Assembly (NCBI GenBank): GCA_037176845.1
Contig: JAYKXP010000111.1
Location: 97,382 to 161,381 of the forward strand
Source: Paramarasmius palmivorus
Lineage: Eukaryota > Basidiomycota > Agaricomycetes > Agaricales > Marasmiaceae
Direction: 5' to 3'
Length of the DNA: 64,000 nucleotides
Positions 59,201 to 64,000 of the stretch are shown one piece after another; within the stretch, counting starts at the first letter, position 1, and each line of letters opens with the position of its first letter. Under the pieces are notes generated by a model. It worked only from the letters and a program-made list of their open reading frames with translations. It was not told the DNA's origin and did not search any database. Both the position numbers and the translations under genes were made by a program.

Positions 59201-59337
59201 CGACGAACTTCGGTCCAAGGACCTTCGTTGTCATCGCCAGTAGGAGCGGTAAAACTGGACTCATTAGAGTTGCCAGCGGGTATATCCCTTTTGCCAACAT
59301 GGGGCTTAGGGATCTCGGTGTGGTTAGCACGGAACAC
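50275..59337 (-). CDS. Gag-Pol polyprotein of the Ty3/gypsy element
   Basis: Residues are counted from base 59,337. They show: acidic/basic N-terminus (KKGKRKTKK near 220); a serine/aspartate run (335-405); gag core (about 425-600); CCHC knuckle C697-C700-H705-C710; an acidic region (about 760-900); four related modules starting at 963, 1060, 1184 and 1279; protease DTG at 1468; RT with YLDD at 1784-1787; RNase H TDAS (D1938); integrase H2333-H2338-C2368-C2371 and D2401-D2465-E2501 (exact D,D35E); a chromo-like segment about 2697-2750; then about 260 residues of unknown function ending KKRRR. All catalytic motifs look intact. The frame opens after a TAG at 59,356 and has no ATG until codon 98 (base 59,046); base 59,337 is GTG. 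The true start is therefore base 59,046 or an upstream exon joined by splicing. Confidence 0.93.
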   Translation of the reverse strand: MFRANHTEIPKPHVGKRDIPAGNSNESSFTAPTGDDNEGPWTEVRRRTKSLDDLRRKKSNKNQLRFNVPIDYLSEEQASTVRAAEENLTPAQRAAIDMRNRNLQARVEDASDSSDSEPTPGPSSKPSNAISKGKFADRENEIDDEELDPQAQRAALESWNAVRDVEQQAHAQPKASQPAKKQVNESVKQSDSNVPKETKKPKAAEPEADASDCNDIKKTKKGKRKTKKCSKRSRSKSPKRRSKKNKSRERKERKSKEDDTHLKPMSSHHERKLKDAMRGRSGTPGTPRASDYAAQPANQLPDTSFLAQALNGSSKKRRSRERVSKKRRDAKKRKEFSSSSSSSLGDDDGEGGSSGGSSSSSSSSSSSTSSSDDDSGSDSDSSESSTSSGTSSSSDSSDSRRARRKKNKRKSYRKRKQTRLIKPVPPPTYDGTADAERFHTWLMRMIQYCEEGNVPRDQQVMLASHYLRGRALSFFIQKVSRNHSRWRILDFAKELFNYCFPANYRNLQRDRLRRCFQNDRSVLEYVYELEMLYNLVGITSKREMVIKLWDGFNAHMRRELHREKLNKDVHSWDEIVRAAELVEMAEFEMAPRGKDKPKSNPGTKPENSNSNDVRNVPRHDHKSQKKGKWNGDQKTPQFQQGSSRGPSRTPAPTFRQGSAYGNSYRDGGRGKSSTPQPNKGKVLTEAKKNELVAQNRCFICEEPGHMARNCPQNNTVKSNRKGPPGLSSNALGFDVDDLEMDPLGETTQMHLNFLTPDDLLEPFISDEEINEIFNAVTSENSSNDSLSDTNSETDSIPDLQAVSDTDDDWSDSDSGEESSTPRPSQGYDSETEFSDEYHSAQSYFSPDSEDDEQSVLNNSSSRYVDSDNDVRIPDDGRYHRHLFPACQYTAYINDYKAKPDFQPTIEHEEPPFDLNTFLEERSDGKNKYVWANEAKNEFGYPDSPWSDFHLHGKIDPTWRPPCMGDVISEAAQFVLHHYAPYPGDDFYWGSTTSFRFDVVPVNEEFYQINDFESRHEAVLVPTDLLLTPGFQLATWYAKRRADACGITYVDSGFKGLVNRMGDVYAQGLTLRLAQGIQSYPTPQLETSVRNRFFVRPNYKRETYRIFDRAERIGKEIPIDNIINHSFDVVSWWYEIIQDARTRFKPQKPVVGHPQQRKVHAEDMYKLRLRQEKVRRRHAYQMRKMGDVLARALEDRLEASCPYPGDPEQYKIDSSSRFVAWTSPESRRRVNVIDRERNLRCQFLTSRLMRPGFKPGESWACRLADEDDIPEFVDMDYPRMGKVLAIAAREKLTKFVPYPSDVHIPREEWYMVYRNPDKQSEFVIEDCVRKFTVKISERHLLNPKFDLPNWYRKHVEHAEGELVERLRSPIEYEFLPRFFGEPEDEFTRELDQQVALYDSYVHLLCGNLQWEEEDGYVHVISIAGMNIEPKTYPALQRTSSLVKDIGRVVPRPIVIVVMINGKPCRALVDTGSLGDFMSTQLADQLLVHKEYLEKPLPLHMAVQGSRSKIHCGTNVEFRYQNIKTVRYFDIANLTGYDLILGTPFLFQHQVRVGFNPSSVEIGSSEPLPIQGENVSEIRSQSIMIEERRLEEARDELRAYAKPICKSAAETPLPPLRAINHTIPLIDENKIYSWRPSRCPQAFRAQWDQKRRDYVKSGRWEMATATNTSPMMLIPKSSKQKDLLRIVYDLRERNANTRKIASPLPNIDDIMRRVASHPFRSVIDGKDAYEQIRIIPEHVHRSAMTTPDGTMVSHVIQQGDCNGGATFQAQMNHQFAGLIGVCMDVYLDDIVIYSKSLEEHIKHVKMVIDIMKKERFYLNEKKLNFLVKELHLLGRVIDDNGIRMDPAKVDAIANWKVPTSKELVSGFLGAVGFLADDLPRIRGPMGVLHGLTANSAPFRWTFTEQRAFDEIKDIVEQHRNHSRVPIDYSPERKPIWLVTDASSASIAGVVSQGDDWKSARVSAFYSAKLNSAQQNYAVHELEMLAGVETMLRYRDVLQGVKFTWITDHKGLVHLLKQKNLTGRQARWMEKLAEFDFEIQYVPGEENVLSDALSRIYANDAPGTVRSRSEYTFHDDGVDNDHLSTHGISIPLLAGLEANAVRSSARIASRSKPSDAETGRPETSKEFAKRMKGRVRVNGPRRAQEGGKGTHLTPSTSNSEPISTFDHSNSSDFHSNTPGKLKEDEFQQTNAHNAGDNDQTASKTVQSQTGQTPGLAKPPKTQISTTVQLPDKSGDKSADPYTGPGPVSRGSVPSSSLIDIVSNTTGGIDLHILIKNKYSEDTFFKKILDNPKDFKNFEVSNGLIYLKHSDSLKVLCVPRILVNQRSIQEILISEAHSILAHLGAAKTADYLREHVWWKDMIADIKSYCESCHVCKLTKADSQKPYGPLHPLGIPSRPWDAIGMDFVGPLPESKNRDGSYDQITVIIDLFTSMVHLVPSKTTYTARQVAELMFEHVYKLHGLPRRIVSDRDSLFTSIFWKRLHELIGTKLNMSSAYHPQSDGATERANRTIVQMLRQCVSPNQKDWVAKLPSIEFAINSARSESTGYAPFFLNSGQMPRSMIWDSGLQNEYPSVRVFARQRRLALIAAHDSILESRVKQIRAANRKRRYEPFKEGELVYVSTKNLSFEKGLARKLIPKFIGPYKILKDYGNHSFKVELPANMLQRGIHPVFHSSLLRIHVPNDDRRFPGRLESQLGETPEAESQWKIARIISHSGMGENSTFEVEWTTGDVTWMPYQEISALPCLSEYLDLLGIDTVSKLPKGTKDLSELQEEEEAEETITNTLNALLFLLQDSPTLPPSPSSTTRSLSPSPSAAYPSLPSHINLGMADVPPPESDLQRHVRRVHPETFYVTDADNRCTWKVSSMEMRHYFQIDLQLRNSPDLRDRRWIPSSGYFDFANAYNTLVDDDTRFATYDSADPEPTDEIMFLESPSPSMEGWGLEDFDLFGKEILLNGRISVPESTHNQFQRMASNQALRADRGRELSIQKRSLKKHYQGAAAGGFNYVPDEFKQGASKKRRRNADSE

Positions 59338-59738
59338 ACATGGAAGCTGGTTCCACTACCAAACCATTGTGGGTCTTGTTTAAATAGCACTGTACTTGAG
59401 CTTTCCCCGGAAGGGTCTTGTTTGATAGCGGCGGCCGTAGAGGTGTGACTCGGGATAGCGCTATCGGTAGATTCGTCAGTAAGGCTTGAAGACAGCGACG
59501 GCGTACCTTTTTCCTTAACACAGGAACCTTGCACTACTAGCAGCCTTGTCCGCGGTACGCAACGAATAACGGGTCGCAGGCCATAACGAACGAGAAAGCA
59601 AGCAGGGTTTTGGGTATGATCCTTATCTGAGACGAGGTCGCAGGTGATCAGCCTAGGAAAAGTTGCCGTAGACTGACGTGAGCAGGTTTTAGAGGTTAAG
59701 CAAAATTCATTAGATAAGCAGGTTGGCTCTCAAAAATA
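59338..59738 (-). other. leader between 5' LTR and gag, with overlapping upstream frame
   Basis: It holds a minus-strand frame from 59,534 to 59,184, starting MQGSCVKEKG, in a different phase, which overlaps the start of the polyprotein frame. It could be the source of an initiating exon or an upstream reading frame. Next to the LTR the primer-binding region reads TATTTTTGAGAGCCAACC (59,738-59,721). It does not begin with the TGG expected for pairing with a tRNA CCA end. Confidence 0.5.
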
Positions 59739-59947
59739 TGTGACGTTGCGCCGTTAAGCTCGTCACAAACGCAGATTCAAACCGTGTACTGAGAGGGATA
59801 CCAGTAGGTAGATGTCACTGAAAACTCTCTACGATACATTCCTGCTTATATACTGAGAGAAAAGCTAAATAGGAAAGTAAGTAGGATAGGAAAAATATGA
59901 TCCGAGAGATAGGCAGTGTTCGGTCACTCGATGACCGGCGCGTTACA
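59739..59947 (-). repeat. 5' LTR of the Ty3/gypsy element
   Basis: Direct repeat of 49,836-50,049. On the plus strand it starts TGTGACGTTGCGCCG and ends GACCGGCGCGTTACA. As the upstream LTR of a minus-strand element it should hold the promoter. Confidence 0.93.
59845..59852 (-). promoter_or_regulatory. TATA box in the 5' LTR
   Basis: TATATAAG is read on the minus strand, about 105 bases before the LTR end. The same box is conserved in the other LTR (49,942-49,949). Position and match are as expected for the element's RNA polymerase II promoter. Confidence 0.6.
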
Positions 59948-60763
59948 CCAATCTATCACGTAATGATGCCATCGGAAAATAACTAGAAATTAGAATAACT
60001 GTTCATGATCAGCCAGTGACGTTGTACAGTCTCGTCTTTTCCAGGTCTTTCTCCCCTTCTTGGACCTTCCCGATGGTTTTATGGTGGCGAAAATGAGGGC
60101 TCGTGAGTAGTGATCCCAGTTTATCTTTTGCTGTATCTTGGAAAAATTCTCTTCCCTACGGCCAGAGAGTGCAAAGAGCACACGTCTTTTTATTATCATT
60201 GTGCTTGCTATCATTCACCATTGCTTTCGTGCTTTGAAACTCTTCTTCGTGGATCTTGGTTCTTGGGTTTCACTCGCCGTCGTATCATTCAAATAGCTCC
60301 TTCACCATCCTTTTTCCAAAATGAAACCTTCACATGTCTCCATTGAACGCCCCAATGCGTAGAATATCCATGTTCGTACGTATTGATTCGTGACTGAGCG
60401 CTGAGCTTCCGGTGGTGTACAACATTCCGCTCGAGATCGTAAGAAAGACTCGTCTTATTGTAAGTAGTACAAGGTAGTACACCGAACGTTCTGCACTCAT
60501 GTCGTTCAGAATTTCTCTACGTAACATTGACGAAACCCCCATCAAATTTTACCTACAGCATATGAGTCAGAAACAAAGTTCTGTCAACCTCTGATGATGA
60601 TGCTGGATACCAACATTTATTTTTTCCCCTTCGTCCATGAGGGTAAAGTTTTCGGGATCTCATTTCGCACTTTGGTAGCTAACAACTAAAGGTTTCAGGC
60701 TCCGAGAATTGACGATGCAGTAATATTGGCTGCTTGAACCAACCTTGCTTGAGTTGCCCTAGG
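59948..60763. other. flank between the retroelement and the NACHT pseudogene
   Basis: No gene was recognised. It contains CTGAGCGCTGAG at 60,394-60,405, near-identical to the palindrome on the other side of the element. It otherwise shows no similarity to the left flank that I can see. The last 100 bases should hold the promoter of the NACHT gene. Confidence 0.3.
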
Positions 60764-62275
60764 ATGGCCTTCGAATCCTGCAATCACTTTACAGTAGAGG
60801 GAGGAATATTCAATGCAGTGGAAGGGGATCAAATTACAACAAATCCATCTATGAGCAGTATACCGGTAAGAGCTCCTTATTTGCCAGCTTCCCTCGTGGT
60901 GTCACTCAGGATTATTGTTGCAGACCGCCGAAACCCACTCGATACCCTATCCCATTATGCATCGTTGAACGCCACCCACACCTCAGAACAACGATTTCCT
61001 CCTCCCAAATGTCATCCAAAACCACCGAAGGATAATCGCCAACACTCACACACTTGGAGCTAGGGAAAAAACCGTTCCAGAATCAGTGGGTGTATGGGCA
61101 CCGTAGGTGTTTTGGGAAGCACTCGGCATAGCTCAAACGCTACTGCGAGAAGTTCCGAAAGTTGTCTTAGCTAGCAAGCATCTTTTCTCGCGAACAGATA
61201 CCACCCCCCGTAACCATATCAATCGCTTTGTGCCGACCATTGCCCACCAACTCGCGACTGCAAAGTCATTCTTCGTTCGTTATTGGGCGCGCAGAGCTAT
61301 ACGAGCGGCAGTGAAACACGACCAGAGTATTCTTCGTCGCTTTTCAGTCGAATCAATCTTCAAAGTCCTGGTCCTGGGCCCCACCGCGTACAATGACTGA
61401 TTCCCCGTTATTTCCAACCTATACAACCCATTGTGGATCATTGTGGATGGACTCGATGAGTGTCTGGACGTTCCGTCTCAAGAAAGATTGCTAGGACTCC
61501 TATGGACCGCCACTATGTCATGTCACCCTTACCCATTATCGAACTTCAATTCATTCAGTAACGACGGAGCCTCATATCACCGACTTTTTCGATCGCGTAT
61601 CCCGAGGGAGCTTGTCATTCGACCGCATGTGTATTGGCGATTCATTCCAAACAAACCGTGATATCGAAACTTTCTTATATTCACGCTTTCGCGAAATCCG
61701 TACCAAACACCATCGGACGATGCAGAACGTCCCTGATTCGTGGCCAGGTTCAGCCATCATTTCACAACTGGTTCAAAGGGCATGTGGTCAGTTTGTCTAC
61801 GCCACGACAGTGACCAAGTACATCGACAGCCGCCATGCGCTGCCAATGAAACGTATGACGACATACATCCGTGCGAGACCTGCAAAGAAGCCATCGCGTA
61901 ACTCGGAACTGACCTGCTGTATCAGCAATTCTTTCGAGCTCTTTGCCACGATATAGTCGCCGGTCCTCCAGAATTTGCAGCACGTGCATTGCTAGTAGCC
62001 CAGAGGTCCCATACAAACGACCCGTGGTTGATAGTCAAGTCCTTGAAAATTGGACCGGGATCGATCCTGTGTTGATGATAGGGTTACACTCCGTGCTCCA
62101 CGTACCCAACAGTGCCAAAGAGCCTATCAAGATATTTCATGCGTCCTTTGCAGAATTTCTTCGGGTTCCTGAGCGTTCGCAAGAGTTTTACGTGCCACCT
62201 CTCCCCGACAATATTAGAATGAAGGGATACTTCATCCCGAGGTATCAAAGCCTGAAGTTCTCGTAGAGCCCGACT
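60764..62275 (+). pseudogene. NACHT-type NTPase (STAND family), decayed
   Basis: ATG at 60,764 gives MAFESCNHFTVEGGIFNAVE and GDQ, the N-terminal motif typical of agaricomycete NACHT proteins. Exon 1 ends at 60,865 with a 58-base GT-AG intron. Landmarks follow in several frames: LSHYASLNATHTSEQRF with PPKCHP (about 60,955-61,020); a damaged P-loop near 61,100-61,125 where frame is lost; AQTLLREV; FFSRTD-like LFSRTD; Walker B IIVDGLDEC (61,437-61,463); RACGQFVYATTVTKYID (about 61,775-61,830); LHSVLHVPNSAKEPIKIF and HASFAEFL (62,138-62,161). NACHT proteins act as nucleotide-dependent switches, often in fungal self/non-self responses. The frameshifts and stops make this copy non-functional as read. 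Confidence 0.85.
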
Positions 62276-62600
62276 GGTTCCTCAGTCTGGCCCTAGAAGA
62301 ACGGCTCTTCATCATGCGCGCACGAAGCGGTGGCAAGACATCTGTATGCAAAATCCTTCTGGATTACCTTGAGGATGATCCGACAGTCGTTGGATTGCAT
62401 TGCTTGCTGCAGCCTTCCGATAACATCACCAAACAGCCGAATTAGGACTTTGCTCTGCCGGGATATACATCGAGATTGCGAGATTAGCCCTTACAATCCG
62501 CATTTTGCAACTAGTACGTCTACAAAGTCCAGAAAATTTTGCACAACGAACCCTCGTTTGGTCGCCCAGAATACCTTGACATAATGTGGAATGCAAATTG
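62276..62600 (+). pseudogene. second P-loop-like fragment
   Basis: The plus-strand frame reads PDWFLSLALEERLFIMRARS, then GGKTSVCKILLDYLEDDPTV, then a stop at about 62,442. The GKTS with following hydrophobic helix looks like a Walker A motif that has lost its first glycine. It lies directly after the HASF region of the NACHT pseudogene. It may belong to a different NTPase gene or be the remains of a fusion. Family uncertain. Confidence 0.45.
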
Positions 62601-64000
62601 CCGACTACCTGTCACGTTGCACCCATACTTTCTTATTACCGTCAACAAGGCACCAGCGATCCCACCCTACGAATCCGTCATCCATCAACTCTGAATTCTA
62701 AAATCCCACAGCGTGCACAAGCAGTTCTACATTACCCACCTCTCTCACCAAAGCCTCAGAAAAGTTTGTATCTATTTCGAAACCATGATAGCATGCTGTC
62801 CAGCACGAAAAAATCAATCATTTACAAAATAGAAAAATCAAAACTCTATTACCGCAGTCGTGGCCTGGACTGTCAGCTCCTCATATCCATCTGCCAAAAA
62901 TCAGGAGGGCACACAGTAATACGTGAAACGACTTACTACGATATCTCAATGTTGATCCTTCTCACGCTGCCAAGCTCCTTGATTCGGGCTCAACACCCAG
63001 AATCATAATTCCCCCAGGAATGGTCGATCTGTAACTTGCTCTATCGACCTCATTCCTGGACAGCTGCCGCAAACCCCAAAAATCTCTCACGTTTACTCCA
63101 GCAGTTCTCAATGGAGCTCAGGGATTTCTATTACAGTCATTTCCAACAGCTCTTGGAGGTGGGACAGCACGACGGTTCGCTTACTTTACTCTGAACTCTT
63201 CCATTTGCCGTGACTCTGCACCATAAAAAAGAGACGTATGGTAATCTTCCTGCACGTAGCTTCCTTCTTCTGATTTCTCTTGAATGGGAATAATGCAGGA
63301 CCATACGCCGCACTCGCTTTACTCCGGGACGGATAATATCAAAGGCTTACCTTTGGTATCACCTCTCTAAGACATTGAAGGCTTATTGACCGCCAATGCC
63401 AATAGTTCCCCCAGTTGGTTCAGATGGCGCGCGGCAGGAAATATGACGCCCAAACACTCATCCGTTTACCTCGAAAAACAACATCGAATTTCGTCGAAAT
63501 CAATTAGAGATTAGGGGATGCGCGTGGCGATCCGCCCCAGAGACCAAATCCCGACTTATATCCCTATATCATCGCATTCTTCGTTACAAGTCCTTTGTCG
63601 AAGGATCGATGCATGTATTTTGCAAGATCCTTCTAATTGGTAAATAAAGTTCGACCGGGGAAAAATCAGCTTTGATGCAAACTGCGTTAGGAGATTAACT
63701 TCGCGCAGATGATTGCCCGCAGATTTACACCACTGTAGGAACCTTTGCCCGATACTCCGACTATCTCGTTCGTGTCCAGGATGCCATGTCCGATACGCTT
63801 CACATCCCTCCGTTTCCGGAGTCTACTCGATGAAAGACGTTCGAAGGAGTTGCTATACGGACCAGGGATCATTAGTTAACCAGAGGTGGAGCGACTTATA
63901 CAGGAGCATGTCGTTTGGCTGGTATTGCCATGAAATCGCTTTCGATTTTCAGAATTTTAGACTCGGCTTAGAATTCAGCGAGCTTCTTGGTTGATAGATA
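62600..64000. other. unassigned right end of the window
   Basis: Open plus-strand frames at 62,586-63,008 and 63,713-63,994 show no known motif and read partly by chance. One stretch (FLLQSFPTALGGGTARRFAY, about 63,125-63,185) looks protein-like. I cannot name a gene here. Confidence 0.25.

Larger units (their letters stand above)
49836..59947 (-). mobile_element. Ty3/gypsy (chromovirus-like) LTR retrotransposon
   Basis: This is a 10.1 kb element on the minus strand. It is bounded by direct LTRs (214 and 209 bases) whose ends are TGTRACG...CGTYACA. Inside are a polypurine tract, a single gag-pol frame of about 3,020 codons and a leader of about 400 bases. The domain order PR-RT-RNaseH-IN-chromo is that of Ty3/gypsy chromoviruses. 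The flanking five bases (ACAGA on the left, CCAAT on the right) do not match, so no target-site duplication is visible. The LTRs differ at many positions including indels. The left flank belongs to duplicated block sequence; the right flank is unrelated. The element may be a recombinant between two insertions. Confidence 0.93.

Noticed and set aside
49831..59952. Target-site duplication of the retroelement
   Set aside because: The five-base flanks ACAGA and CCAAT do not match, nor do shifted variants of four to six bases.
60394..60500. Possible inverted copy of the left LTR flank (CTGAGCGCTGAG and GAACGTTCTG words)
   Set aside because: Only two short words match and their order and spacing disagree, so homology of the two flanks is not supported.

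Overview
This window looks like nuclear DNA of a basidiomycete fungus, most likely an agaricomycete (mushroom). The evidence is: introns of about 48-65 bases with GT-AG ends; F-box, NACHT and 'NNV..DQ' N-terminal protein families that agaricomycetes typically expand; a severin/gelsolin gene; and a chromodomain-type Ty3/gypsy retroelement. There are no bacterial features, and no rRNA, tRNA or CRISPR array that I can support.

Layout. Bases 1-49,830 are a mosaic of old segmental duplications. One series of blocks appears twice in the same order and orientation: F-box fragment (-), severin fragment (+), unidentified fragments, a nine-exon gene (-), and an unidentified multi-exon gene (-). Copy one spans about 2.2-20.9 kb and copy two about 24.4-39.2 kb. 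Smaller blocks recur at 1.0-2.2/42.8-43.9 kb, 13.3-14.3/20.8-21.9 kb and 39.3-41.0/44.6-46.5 kb. The nine-exon gene has a third copy at 46.8-49.3 kb. Most genes in the blocks are broken, but all three nine-exon paralogues can be read end to end (561, 644 and 685 codons) with conserved splice sites.

Bases 49,836-59,947 hold a 10.1 kb Ty3/gypsy element on the minus strand: two LTRs, a polypurine tract, and one open frame of about 3,020 codons carrying gag, a CCHC knuckle, protease, RT, RNase H, D,D35E integrase and a chromo-like domain. Two parts of this polyprotein are unusual. A stretch of four related modules of about 95 residues lies between the zinc knuckle and the protease, and about 260 residues of unknown function follow the chromo-like domain. 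Its LTRs differ from each other and its flanks do not match, although the frame is intact.

From 60.7 kb on there is a decayed NACHT NTPase gene (+), then a second P-loop fragment and unassigned sequence. The nine-exon family and the NACHT gene begin with the same kind of short 'NNV..DQ' motif, so this may be an accessory, fast-turnover locus of self/non-self or stress-type genes. That last statement is inference.

Coordinates of spliced genes were derived by hand from splice sites and frame bookkeeping across three paralogues. Where I do not recognise a protein I say so.
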